A DNA stretch of 45,652 nucleotides from Bacillota bacterium. GTDB taxonomy: Bacteria; Bacillota; Sulfobacillia; JAJZYS01; JAJYTV01. The position numbers were made by a program, and so were the translations under genes. The stretch's first letter is position 1. Each line of letters opens with the position of its first letter. Positions 16,942-24,947 of the stretch are shown in pieces. The DNA is taken from contig JAJYSZ010000017.1 in NCBI GenBank assembly GCA_021793315.1, positions 1 to 45,652 on the forward strand, written 5' to 3'. The notes below the pieces were generated by a model. It was not told the origin of the DNA. It saw only the letters and a list, made by a program, of their open reading frames with translations, and searched no databases.

Positions 16942-17855
16942 TTGCCTATATTCTCAGGCGCATGGCGCAGGCAGTGCTGACGCTGGGCGCCATCAGCCTC
17001 GTGCTCTTCCTGATTCTCAAGCTCTACGGCGGGGATCCCGCCTGGATCATGCTCGGTCGCTTCGCCACGCCGGCCAAGGTCCACGCCCTGGACCAGGCGC
17101 TTGGCGTGCTGCAGCCCTGGCCCGTCCAGTACCTGGACTGGCTGAGGCAACTGTTCGCCGGCGGGCTCTCAAGTACGTTCGCCGTCTTGCCGCCGACCAT
17201 CCTGTACTTCGTCCTCGGCGGAGGGCTCGGGCTCATGCTGGCCGTGCTGGTGGCCCTTGTGCAGGCAAGCCATCCCGGCAGCTGGCTCGATCATCTCACG
17301 TCGGTCGGATCGCTCGTCTTCTACGCGTTCCCTTCGTTCTGGCTGGGCCTGGTGCTCTTCCTGATCTTCGCGGTGCAACTCGGCTGGCTGCCGCTCGTTG
17401 CACCGGGTATGCCGCCGGGCGGGCAGGGACCTCTCGGCTGGACCCTGGCCATGATCCTGCCTGTGCTCGCCCTCGCCCTCACCGGCGTGTCGACGTGGTC
17501 GATGCATCTTCGCGCGGCCATGGAGGACGCGCTTGCGTCCGACTACGTGCGCACCGCCAGAGCCAAGGGCGTCCCGGAGCGGCTGGTTCTGCGCCGCCAC
17601 GTGATGCGTCAGGCCCTGCTGCCGCTCTTGACGATGATCGGCATGTCGTTCCCCGTGCTGCTCAGCAACCTCATCGTGCTGCAGCAGGTGTTCGGCCTGA
17701 CCGGCATTGGCGGGCTTCTGGAAGGCGCGATCCTCTACCGCCTGTTCGGCCTCCTGCTCAACACCGTCTTCGTGATCGGCGTCATCACCATCCTCGCGAA
17801 CCTCGTCGTCGACCTCCTCGCGGCCCTCTCCGATCCGCGCGTCCGCTTCGGCTAG
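16938..17855 (+). CDS. ABC transporter permease, DppB/OppB type
   Basis: A 305-residue permease. It starts with the family's IAYILRRMAQAVLTLGAISLV helix, has a short periplasmic segment (ALGVLQPWPVQYLDWL), a second membrane block, and the EAA-type loop DYVRTARAKGVPERLVLRRHVMRQALLPL that docks the ATPase. The final part (NLIVLQQVFGLTGIGGLLEGAI) is conserved in DppB. Translation starts at TTG 16938, inside a TTGA overlap with the dppC-like stop and after CGGAAGGG, so the two subunits are co-translated. The ATPase must come from elsewhere in the genome. The gene ends 3 bp from the convergent Lin0512 gene. Confidence 0.9.
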   Translation: MIAYILRRMAQAVLTLGAISLVLFLILKLYGGDPAWIMLGRFATPAKVHALDQALGVLQPWPVQYLDWLRQLFAGGLSSTFAVLPPTILYFVLGGGLGLMLAVLVALVQASHPGSWLDHLTSVGSLVFYAFPSFWLGLVLFLIFAVQLGWLPLVAPGMPPGGQGPLGWTLAMILPVLALALTGVSTWSMHLRAAMEDALASDYVRTARAKGVPERLVLRRHVMRQALLPLLTMIGMSFPVLLSNLIVLQQVFGLTGIGGLLEGAILYRLFGLLLNTVFVIGVITILANLVVDLLAALSDPRVRFG

Positions 17856-17858
17856 CGC

Positions 17859-18218
17859 TCAGTAGCCGACCGCGACCACCGCGTCCACGATGACCATGTC
17901 GTCCGAGACGTCGCCCTGATCGGGCAGCAAAACGCCGCTGCTCGCCAGGAGGCCCCCCGCCACGACCCGCACCTCCACCTGTCCATACGGGAACGCCTTG
18001 CGCACAGCGCCGAGGTCCACCTGCTCCTGGTGGCTCGGCACGCCCAGCGTAACCTCCACCCGCATCTTGTCGATGTCTTGGTCGGGCAGCACGCTGCGGA
18101 TGCCAGGCATGGAGTTGTGGCCGATCGCGTTGCGGCATGCCCGGACGCAGGCGGTCGAGATGTCCTGCCCGTGCAGGTCGATGCCCTGGCCGATCTCGAC
18201 GAACATCACGCGTTCCAA
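17859..18218 (-). CDS. Lin0512 family protein, function unknown
   Basis: A 119-residue protein of the Lin0512 family. Recognisable segments are FVEIGQGIDLHGQD at the start, ACRNAIGHNSMPGI, RKAFPYGQVEVRVVAGG and the closing VDAVVAVGY. Members are about 115 to 120 residues, so it is full length. Their biochemical role is not known to me; the conserved GxDLHGQD and AxGxNSxP motifs could bind a metal or cofactor. The start is TTG 18218, 8 bases after GGAGG; ATG 18206 lacks such a site. It converges on dppB-like and diverges from the quinone oxidoreductase gene. Confidence 0.82.
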   Translation of the reverse strand: MERVMFVEIGQGIDLHGQDISTACVRACRNAIGHNSMPGIRSVLPDQDIDKMRVEVTLGVPSHQEQVDLGAVRKAFPYGQVEVRVVAGGLLASSGVLLPDQGDVSDDMVIVDAVVAVGY

Positions 18219-18420
18219 ACGAATCGCCTCCCAGTCGCCACCATCCTCCGCCAGTCCGCAGGCAGTTGCAACCGTGCAGGCGCACCCTACCAGCCCGGAG
18301 CCCCTGGCGCCCGCCTGCCCGGGTCGCGTTGGGCCGTTGCCGCTGCGCGCGGTGGCACCGAGCAGCCCAAGGGGCACGAGAAGATCTCGTGTGCACGCAG
18401 GAGAACGGGAGACGAACCTG

Positions 18421-18448
18421 TGGCATGCTCTGAGGGGAAGGCATGCCA
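18421..18448 (+). promoter_or_regulatory. Inverted repeat upstream of the quinone oxidoreductase
   Basis: TGGCATGC at 18421-18428 and GCATGCCA at 18441-18448 form a perfect 8-bp inverted repeat with a 12-bp spacer; half-site centres are 20 bp apart, two helical turns. It ends immediately before the ribosome site of the next gene. This spacing suits a dimeric repressor; a hairpin masking translation is the alternative. Confidence 0.4.
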
Positions 18449-18462
18449 GGGAGGAAAAGCCT

Positions 18463-19416
18463 GTGCGCGCGATGGTCATCGACCGCTTCGGCGGCCCCGA
18501 GGTGTTCTTGGAACGCGATGTACCCCGTCCGACCGTCGGGCCGGGGGAAGTGTTGGTTCGGGTTGTGGCCACATCGGTCAACCCCGTCGACGCCAAGATC
18601 CGGGCGGCGGGCTCATGGGCTGGCATCACGCCTCCCGCGGTGCTCGGCTACGACGTCTCGGGAACGGTGGAGGAAGTCGGCCCGGGCGTCAAGACGCTGA
18701 AAGTCGGGGAGGACGTCTACTTCACGCCCGAGATCCACGGCAACCACCATGGCAGCTTCGCGGAGTATGTGGCGGCACCGGCCGCGATCGTGGCGCCAAA
18801 ACCCGAAGGCATCGACCATGTCACCGCGGCGGCCATCCCGTTGGCCGGTGGCACGGCCTGGGAGGGCATCGTGCGCAGGCTCGCTCCGCGCCCCGGCGCA
18901 TGGGTGCTGATCCTTGGCGGCGCCGGCGGTGTCGGATCCTTTGCGGTGCAGTTTGCGAAGGCATGCGGCGCCCGGGTCATCGCGACGGCGAGCGGGGAGA
19001 ACCGCACGACGCTCCAGGAGCTCGGCGCCGATGTGGCGGTCGACTACCGCGCAGAGGACGTTGCCGCCGTCGCGCGCGAGGCCACGGGAGGCCGGGGCGT
19101 CGACGCGCTCTTCGATTGCGTCGGTGCCCCGGCGTTCTACCCGGCGCTGCCTGCCGTAAAGCCTTTCGGGCGTCTCGCGACGATCCTCGGCGGCAGCGCC
19201 GACATCGCGCCGATCGTCTTCCAGAACCAGACGCTGCATGGCATCTTCCTCGTGCGCGAGGCGGGGCGCCTGCAGGAGATGGCCCCGCTCTTTTCGTCGG
19301 GCCAGGTGCGCCCGCTGATCGACGAGGTGCTGAAGCTGGAGGAGGTCGGCAAGGCGCACCGCCGCCTAGACACCGGCCACGGGCGCGGCAAGATCGTGCT
19401 GACGGTGCAAGGCTAG
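18463..19416 (+). CDS. Zinc-independent alcohol dehydrogenase/NADPH:quinone oxidoreductase
   Basis: A 317-residue medium-chain reductase of the quinone oxidoreductase branch. The N-terminal GroES-like part contains SVNPVDAKIRAAG and VLGYDVSGTVEEVG. The nucleotide-binding domain has LILGGAGGVGSFAVQFAKACGA, matching the AxxGGVG fingerprint of NADPH-binding quinone reductases. The structural-zinc cysteines are absent, as expected for this branch. It would reduce quinones or alpha,beta-unsaturated carbonyls. The start is GTG 18463, 8 bases after GGGAGG. A perfect inverted repeat directly upstream suggests transcriptional control. The PhzF gene follows 70 bp later, perhaps co-transcribed. Confidence 0.88.
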   Translation: MRAMVIDRFGGPEVFLERDVPRPTVGPGEVLVRVVATSVNPVDAKIRAAGSWAGITPPAVLGYDVSGTVEEVGPGVKTLKVGEDVYFTPEIHGNHHGSFAEYVAAPAAIVAPKPEGIDHVTAAAIPLAGGTAWEGIVRRLAPRPGAWVLILGGAGGVGSFAVQFAKACGARVIATASGENRTTLQELGADVAVDYRAEDVAAVAREATGGRGVDALFDCVGAPAFYPALPAVKPFGRLATILGGSADIAPIVFQNQTLHGIFLVREAGRLQEMAPLFSSGQVRPLIDEVLKLEEVGKAHRRLDTGHGRGKIVLTVQG

Positions 19417-19497
19417 GCGCCTGGCCTCGCGGCGACAGGCATCCCGCCTGCATAGCGCGAAGACACCGCTACCCGGACTCTTCGCTTGGAGGCACCG

Positions 19498-20358
19498 ATG
19501 ATGCACACGATCAGGATCAAGCAGGTGGATGCGTTTGCGAGCCGGCCCTTCGAGGGCAACCCCGCGGGGGTCGTGACGGATGCCGCAGGGTTGACGGCGC
19601 AGCAGATGCAGGCGATCGCCAAGGAGATGAACTGCTCCGAGACGGCATTCGTTCTGCCGTCGGGTTCGGCGGACCTGCGCCTGCGCTACTTCACCCCTGC
19701 GCAGGAGGTCGATCTCTGCGGTCACGCCACGATCGCCGCCTTGCATGCGCTCCGGGAGGAGGGACTGGTGCAGGGTACGCTGCGGGCGGAGACGGCGGTC
19801 GGCATCCTGGAACTCGAGGCCGGCGAGGACATGCACTGGATGCGACAGGATACGCCGCGGTTCAGGCCCGCCGAGGAGAGTGCGGACGTGATCTGCGGCC
19901 TCCTCGGGCTTGACCCCGGAGACCTCGATCCCGCGATGCCGACCGGCATCGCCTACACGGGGCTCTGGGACCTTCTCGTGCCCGTCCGCAGTCTTGAGGC
20001 CTTGCGCCGCTCGCAGCCGGATATGCGGGAACTGGCCCGGCACAACAGGAGCCAGGGCATCGTGTCGACGCACCTATTCTGCCGTGAGACCGAACTCCCA
20101 GGCAGTACGCTGCACACGCGCGACTTCTCGCCCGCGGCGGGCGTGCCGGAGGATCCCCACACCGGCACCGCCAGCGGTGCCCTCGGTTCCTTCCTGGTGC
20201 GCGCGGGGGTGCTCGAGCCGGGAAGCCACCTCTTCGAGCAGGGCTGGACCGTGGGCCGGCCCGGTCTGATACACGTGGAGGTGGCCACCGCGGCTGCGGG
20301 GGTGCGCGTGGGCGGTGCCGCCGTCACTGTGATCAGCGGCAGCATCGCGCTGGGCTGA
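19498..20358 (+). CDS. PhzF family phenazine biosynthesis-like isomerase
   Basis: A 286-residue protein of the PhzF/diaminopimelate-epimerase-fold family. The three signature regions are intact: QVDAFASRPFEGNPAGVV at the start, NCSETAFV with the catalytic Glu (about 46), and DLCGHATIAALHAL. The second half has GVPEDPHTGTASGALG, the repeat containing the conserved Asp. Members catalyse proton shifts on small metabolites, and most are not involved in phenazines; no phenazine genes are present here. The ATG at 19498 lies 5 bases after GGAGG; an adjacent ATG at 19501 is also possible. A bidirectional terminator follows. Confidence 0.9.
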   Translation: MMHTIRIKQVDAFASRPFEGNPAGVVTDAAGLTAQQMQAIAKEMNCSETAFVLPSGSADLRLRYFTPAQEVDLCGHATIAALHALREEGLVQGTLRAETAVGILELEAGEDMHWMRQDTPRFRPAEESADVICGLLGLDPGDLDPAMPTGIAYTGLWDLLVPVRSLEALRRSQPDMRELARHNRSQGIVSTHLFCRETELPGSTLHTRDFSPAAGVPEDPHTGTASGALGSFLVRAGVLEPGSHLFEQGWTVGRPGLIHVEVATAAAGVRVGGAAVTVISGSIALG

Positions 20359-20375
20359 GACCCTTGCCCGAAACA

Positions 20376-20420
20376 ATAGGCGCCCAGCAGCCGCCTTGCG
20401 GGGCTCTGGGCGCCTTATTT
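20376..20420. terminator. Bidirectional intrinsic terminator
   Basis: AGGCGCCCAG (20378-20387) and CTGGGCGCCT (20406-20415) form a perfect 10-bp stem with an 18-base loop. TATTT follows on the plus strand and ATTGTTT on the minus strand. It lies between the convergent phzF-like and mmsA genes and can end transcription from both sides. Confidence 0.8.
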
Positions 20421-20426
20421 GCGTCC

Positions 20427-21917
20427 TCAGCGCGTACGCGGGAAGCCGAGGTCGACCGTGCTGGTGGCGGGATCCGGCCAGCGGCTCGTCACGACCTTGC
20501 CGCGGGTGTAGAAGTGGATGCCCTCCGGCCCGTACATGTGCGTGTCGCCGAAGAGCGACTGCTTCCAGCCGCCGAACGAGTAGTAGCCGACCGGCACGGG
20601 AATCGGCACGTTGATGCCGACCATACCCGCCTCCACGTCGAACTGGAACTGCCGCGCCGCGCCGCCGTCGCGCGTGAAAATTGCTGCGCCATTGCCCCAG
20701 GGGTTCTCGTTGACGAGCTGGATGGCCTCTTCATAGGTCTCCGTACGCACGACCGAGAGCACCGGCCCGAAGATCTCGTCCCGGTAACAGTCCATCGCGG
20801 GGGTCACGTGGTCGATCAGCGAGACGCCGAGAAAGAAGCCCGCACGGCTGACGATAGGGTCCTCGCGGCCGTCCACTACCACCGTCGCGCCCTGTGCCCG
20901 GCCTGAGTCGAGGTACGAGGCGACGCGATCGCGATGCTCGCGCGTCACGAGTGGCCCCATCTCGGACCTGGCGTCCCTGCCGTCCCCGATCTGCACCTTG
21001 GCCATGCGCTCCTTGATCGCGGCGACCAGACGGTCGCCGATCGCGCCGACGGCCACCACCACAGAGATGGCCATGCAGCGCTCGCCAGCCGAGCCGAAGC
21101 CCGCGGAGACCGCCGCGTCGGCCGCCATGTCGAGGTCCGCGTCGGGCAGCACGATCATGTGGTTCTTGGCGCCGGCCAGGGCCTGTACCCGTTTGCCGGA
21201 CCTGGTTGCCGCCTCGTGGATCGACCGCGCCACCGGTGTCGAGCCGACAAAAGAGACCGCCTTGACGTCAGGGTCCGCCAAGATGGCGTCGACGGCCACC
21301 CGGTCGCCGTGCACCACGTTGAAAACGCCGTCGGGGACGCCCGCCTCGGTCAGCAGTTCCGCGATCCTCAGCGACGCCGAGGGATCCTTCTCGGACGGCT
21401 TGAGGATGAACGTGTTGCCGCAGGCGATGGCGTTCGCGAACATCCACATCGGCACCATCACAGGGAAGTTGAACGGAGAGATGCCCGCCACGACCCCGAG
21501 CGGCTGGCGGATCGCATAGACGTCGATGCCCGTGGAGGCCTGCTCGCTGTAGGCGCCCTTGAGGAGATGGGGGATGCCGCAGGCGAACTCCACGTTCTCA
21601 AGTCCGCGAGCCACTTCTCCCATGGCGTCTGAGAGAACCTTGCCGTGCTGGGCCGTGACGAGCGCCGCCAGTTCGCCGCGGTGCCGGTCAAGCGTCTCGC
21701 GCACGCGAAAGAGGATGTCGGCACGCCGCGAGAGGGACGTCGCGCGCCAGGCCGGGAAGGCCTCCTGAGCGGCCGCCACGGCGGAGCGCACCTCCTCGAG
21801 GGCCGCGAAGTCGACCCGATGGGTCTCCTGGCCGGAGGCCGGGTCGTAGACGGGGCCGCTGCGCCCGGAACTGCCCGCCGCGATCTGGCCGTCGATGTAG
21901 TGTGAGATCCGCTCCAT
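20427..21917 (-). CDS. mmsA: Methylmalonate/malonate-semialdehyde dehydrogenase (CoA-acylating)
   Basis: A 496-residue aldehyde dehydrogenase. Segments typical of MmsA/IolA are ISPFNFPVMVPMWMFANAIACGN, the NAD-binding FVGSTPVARSIHEAA, and GSAGERCMA with the catalytic Cys. The C-terminal half has CYRDEIFGPVLSVVR and PVPVGYYSFGGWKQSLFGD, the latter characteristic of the CoA-acylating group. It converts (methyl)malonate semialdehyde plus CoA and NAD to acetyl- or propionyl-CoA. The start is ATG 21917, about 7 bases after GGGAGG. The upstream aminotransferase (25 bp gap) would supply its semialdehyde, which fits beta-alanine or beta-aminoisobutyrate catabolism. Confidence 0.92.
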   Translation of the reverse strand: MERISHYIDGQIAAGSSGRSGPVYDPASGQETHRVDFAALEEVRSAVAAAQEAFPAWRATSLSRRADILFRVRETLDRHRGELAALVTAQHGKVLSDAMGEVARGLENVEFACGIPHLLKGAYSEQASTGIDVYAIRQPLGVVAGISPFNFPVMVPMWMFANAIACGNTFILKPSEKDPSASLRIAELLTEAGVPDGVFNVVHGDRVAVDAILADPDVKAVSFVGSTPVARSIHEAATRSGKRVQALAGAKNHMIVLPDADLDMAADAAVSAGFGSAGERCMAISVVVAVGAIGDRLVAAIKERMAKVQIGDGRDARSEMGPLVTREHRDRVASYLDSGRAQGATVVVDGREDPIVSRAGFFLGVSLIDHVTPAMDCYRDEIFGPVLSVVRTETYEEAIQLVNENPWGNGAAIFTRDGGAARQFQFDVEAGMVGINVPIPVPVGYYSFGGWKQSLFGDTHMYGPEGIHFYTRGKVVTSRWPDPATSTVDLGFPRTR

Positions 21918-21942
21918 CCCAACGCCTCCCTTGGCTTCAGGT

Positions 21943-23229
21943 TCAGGCAACGACAGGGTGCTGCAGCGCCGCAAGCACCGCCTCGAGCGCAGCGTCGAGG
22001 TCGCCCTCCGCGATGACGAGGGGAGGCTGGAGCCGCAGCACGTTGCCGTCGACGCCGCCGACTCCGATCAGGACGCCGTGCTCACGGCAGTAGGCGCGCA
22101 CGGCCTTCGCAAGAGCGGGGTCAGGCTGCTTCGACGTACGGTCCTTGACGAGTTCGATGCCGATCATGAGCCCGAGGCCGCGTACCTCGCCGACACAGGC
22201 CATGTCGCGAGCTCCCGCCCGCAGGTGGTCGAGTGCCTTGGCACCGAGGCCTGCGGCACGACCGGGGAGATCCTCGAGCAGCATGACGTCGAGATTCGCA
22301 AGCGCTGCCGCGCAGGAGACCGGGTTGCCGCCGAAAGTGGACAGGTGCTCGCCTGGGCGGAAACTCTGGGCCACCTCCGGCCTGGCGATGGTCGCGGAGA
22401 GCGGGAAGCCGTCCGCGATGCCCTTGGCGGACACGAGGATGTCCGGCTCGACGCCGAAATGCTCGCTGGCGAACAGGCGGCCGGTGCGTCCGAAGCCGCA
22501 CTGGACCTCGTCCGCGATCAGCAGGATGCCGTAGCGGTCCAGGATCTCCTTGACGGCCGGCAGGTAGCTCTTCGGCGGCACGATGATGCCGCCCTCGCCC
22601 ATGACCGGCTCGGCGATGAAGGCGGCAACATCGCCGCTGGTGTGGAAGCGGATCACGTCTTCGACGGCGGCGGCCGTCTGCAGGCCGATCTCTTCCGCAT
22701 CGCCCGTGAACCGCGAGCGATAGGGGTAGGGGGTGGGGGCGAAGGCGACGCCGGGCAGGTAGGGACCGCCACGGGTTTTGCGCGACTGATTGCCGGTCAG
22801 GCTCAAGGTGCCGACCGAACGGCCATGGAAGCTGCGTTCGAGGGCAATGAACTCGTGCCGGCCGGTAAAGGCCTTGGCCATGCGCATGGCCGCCTCGATG
22901 CCCTCCGCTCCCGAATTGGCGAAGAAGGTCTGCTGCAGGCGTCCGGGCGTGACGGCGGCGAGGCGTTCGGCGAGGTCCGCGACCGGTTCGAGGTAGTAGG
23001 TGTAGGAACTGGCGTGGATCAGCCGGTCAATCTGTGCCTTGGCCGCGTCGCGCACCCTGGGATGGACGTGGCCTGCGTTGACGACCGAGATGCCGGCGAA
23101 GCAGTCGATGTAGCTGCGGCCGTCGTCCGCCACGACGCGGGCACCCTCGGCCCGCGTGATCACGATCGGCTCGAGTCCGCCCGTGAAGCTCGTGTTGACG
23201 AAGCGCTCGTACTTCTCCTTGGTGTTCGT
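21943..23229 (-). CDS. Class III PLP aminotransferase (beta-alanine/GABA type)
   Basis: A 428-residue omega-aminotransferase if started at the ACG at 23229. PLP-site features are the NSGAEGIEAAMRMAK phosphate loop, IADEVQCGFGRTG, and the cofactor lysine in LVSAKGIADGFPLSA. The N-terminal YERFVNTSF segment before the first standard start belongs to the family. The in-frame ACG sits 7 bases after a perfect AGGAGG, and only a GTG at 23163, without a ribosome site, is available as an alternative. It would move the amino group of a beta- or gamma-amino acid to an oxo acid, feeding mmsA. It belongs to the PucR-aminotransferase-mmsA unit. Confidence 0.9.
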   Translation of the reverse strand, partial: TNTKEKYERFVNTSFTGGLEPIVITRAEGARVVADDGRSYIDCFAGISVVNAGHVHPRVRDAAKAQIDRLIHASSYTYYLEPVADLAERLAAVTPGRLQQTFFANSGAEGIEAAMRMAKAFTGRHEFIALERSFHGRSVGTLSLTGNQSRKTRGGPYLPGVAFAPTPYPYRSRFTGDAEEIGLQTAAAVEDVIRFHTSGDVAAFIAEPVMGEGGIIVPPKSYLPAVKEILDRYGILLIADEVQCGFGRTGRLFASEHFGVEPDILVSAKGIADGFPLSATIARPEVAQSFRPGEHLSTFGGNPVSCAAALANLDVMLLEDLPGRAAGLGAKALDHLRAGARDMACVGEVRGLGLMIGIELVKDRTSKQPDPALAKAVRAYCREHGVLIGVGGVDGNVLRLQPPLVIAEGDLDAALEAVLAALQHPVVA

Positions 23230-23280
23230 AGCGGTCCCTCCTCTGGCTTGAGACTACGTTGCCCTTGCCAGCCACATTAG

Positions 23281-23326
23281 GGACACAGCGTCAGAAGTCT
23301 GGATCCAACTCTGTGACGCTATGTCC
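23281..23326. promoter_or_regulatory. Long inverted repeat at the pucR 3' end, candidate operator or hairpin
   Basis: GGACACAGCGTCA (23281-23293) and TGACGCTATGTCC (23314-23326) are inverted repeats matching at 12 of 13 positions, separated by 20 bp. They span the last codons and stop of the PucR-type regulator, some 50 to 100 bp upstream of the aminotransferase start. It could be the regulator's binding site or an RNA hairpin; no T-run follows on the minus strand. Confidence 0.45.
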
Positions 23327-24913
23327 AGAGTCTTTGACGCTTTCGAGCGTGCGGGCCAGGAGCGCCAGGCTCAGCCCGAGGCGGCGCTCTGGCCGCAGAA
23401 AGTCTTCACCGAGCAGCGATGCGATGCGCTCGATTCTGTAGTAGAGCGTCTGACGCCGGATGCCGAGCCGCTGGGCCGCCTCGTCCTTGTGCGCAGCCTT
23501 CAGAAGCACGTCGAGCGTCTGGACAAGGGTCGTGCGGTGCCGGCGATCGTAGGCGAGAAGCGGGCCGAGCTCCTGCTCGATCGGTGCCGCCGTGTCGAAG
23601 CCCGCACTGAGGTTGGCCAGGATGCGAAGGGCGCCGAGTTCGTCGTAGAAGGAACTCGTCGTGCCGTCGGACCAGATGGCGGCGGCCAGCGCGAGGTCCG
23701 CCTCGGGCAGAGCCTGCGCGAGACCGTCGAGAGGCAGGGAGCCCGATACCCCCGCTGCCGCCCCGCCTGAACGGCTGGCGAGCGCGCGCAGATCGACAAC
23801 CAGGCGTCGCAGCTCGCTGCGCGGCCCGGGATCGAAGAGGAGGAGTGCGGCATCCCCGGCCCGCCGTCCGACCAAAGCCGCGAGCGACTGCCGGCGGACT
23901 GCTGCGCGCAGGTCCGCGACAAGTGCGGCGGGATCGCCGCCCGGATGGCGCAGCAGCACGAGCACGCCTCTCCTCGGCAGCCTGCCGGCCGGCGCGAAAC
24001 GCTGGAGGCTTTGCGGGGCAAGTCTCGGACCTTCCCCGCCGAGCAGCATGGCCAAGAGAACGTCGTCACCCGGAGAGGCCCGGGAGTCTCTGGCCGCCTT
24101 GGGCGCCGCCTGGGCAAGCGCAGCGGCCGCAAGGTCGAGGGCCATGCCGGTGGCGACCTCGCCGCCGCTCCGACAGACTGCGACGAGCAGGCCGGAGCCC
24201 CCTTCCTGTGCAGGGACGAGTCGCGAGACGAGGCCGCTGCCGTCGGGGAGCAGGGCGTTGCCCTGCGCCGCAGGCCCGAGGCGCAAAGCCCGCAGAAGGT
24301 CCCTCGCCTTCGCTTCGAGCGCCATCAGGTGCGCCGCGGGACCGCTGCAGATCGGCTCGCCCTCGGGGGGCAGCCATAAGGCCGCGGCGTCGAGCCAGAG
24401 CGAAAGACGGTGCACGATCTCTGCGTTGCCATCGGAATTGGGTGGGAGCCGACGCAGATCTTCGGCCAACTGCTGGAGCGAGAGCAGGATCTGCTTTTCC
24501 CCTTGCAGGATGACGGCGTGTACGTCGCGCGTGATGTCGACGAAGCGCACCGGGCGCACGAACGCGATCAGCGGCAGCTCCAGGCGGTCCGCGAGCTGCA
24601 GCATGTCGTCCGGGATGCGCCGCAGATACCGTCCGAGCTCAATGCAGACTCCTGCCACCTCGCACTCGGCCAGGCGCTCGAGGTAGCGGCGGCGCTCCTG
24701 GGGTCTGTGCAGGCCGACGCCCGTGGAGAGCAGGAGCTCCTGGCCACGCAGGTAGCGCGCGATGTCTGGAATCTCGCCGACGTGCACCCAGCGTACAGGC
24801 ACGTCGAGCCCCTGGCGTCCGGCGAGGATCTCGGCCTCCTGGAAGGCGGGCCGGCGCAACAATTCGCGCAAGGTGGGCAGTTCATGCGGTCGGCTCGCGG
24901 ACAACCTTGTCAC
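23291..24913 (-). CDS. PucR family transcriptional regulator
   Basis: About 540 residues. The N-terminal PucR domain (to about residue 130) includes LPTLRELLRRPAFQEAEILAG and ARYLRGQELLLSTGVGL, a ligand-sensing region. A variable GGDEF-like middle (about 300 to 430) follows. The C-terminal helix-turn-helix (about 475 to 525) has LVQTLDVLLKAAHKDEAAQRLGIRRQTLYYRIERIASLLG. PucR-type proteins regulate purine or amine catabolism. It precedes the aminotransferase and mmsA genes on the same strand (60 bp gap), so it probably controls them. The start is GTG 24913; TTG 24904 is nearly equivalent, and neither has a clear AGGAGG. Confidence 0.88.
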   Translation of the reverse strand: MTRLSASRPHELPTLRELLRRPAFQEAEILAGRQGLDVPVRWVHVGEIPDIARYLRGQELLLSTGVGLHRPQERRRYLERLAECEVAGVCIELGRYLRRIPDDMLQLADRLELPLIAFVRPVRFVDITRDVHAVILQGEKQILLSLQQLAEDLRRLPPNSDGNAEIVHRLSLWLDAAALWLPPEGEPICSGPAAHLMALEAKARDLLRALRLGPAAQGNALLPDGSGLVSRLVPAQEGGSGLLVAVCRSGGEVATGMALDLAAAALAQAAPKAARDSRASPGDDVLLAMLLGGEGPRLAPQSLQRFAPAGRLPRRGVLVLLRHPGGDPAALVADLRAAVRRQSLAALVGRRAGDAALLLFDPGPRSELRRLVVDLRALASRSGGAAAGVSGSLPLDGLAQALPEADLALAAAIWSDGTTSSFYDELGALRILANLSAGFDTAAPIEQELGPLLAYDRRHRTTLVQTLDVLLKAAHKDEAAQRLGIRRQTLYYRIERIASLLGEDFLRPERRLGLSLALLARTLESVKDSGHSVTELDPDF

Positions 24914-24947
24914 CTGCCTCGAGCTCAGGAGTTCTCCAGGGCTTGCG

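Noticed and set aside
18030-19913. Very long plus-strand frame (over 600 codons) across the oxidoreductase and PhzF genes
   Set aside because: Arg/Gly/Ala-rich out-of-frame reading of two well-conserved genes; a high-GC artefact.
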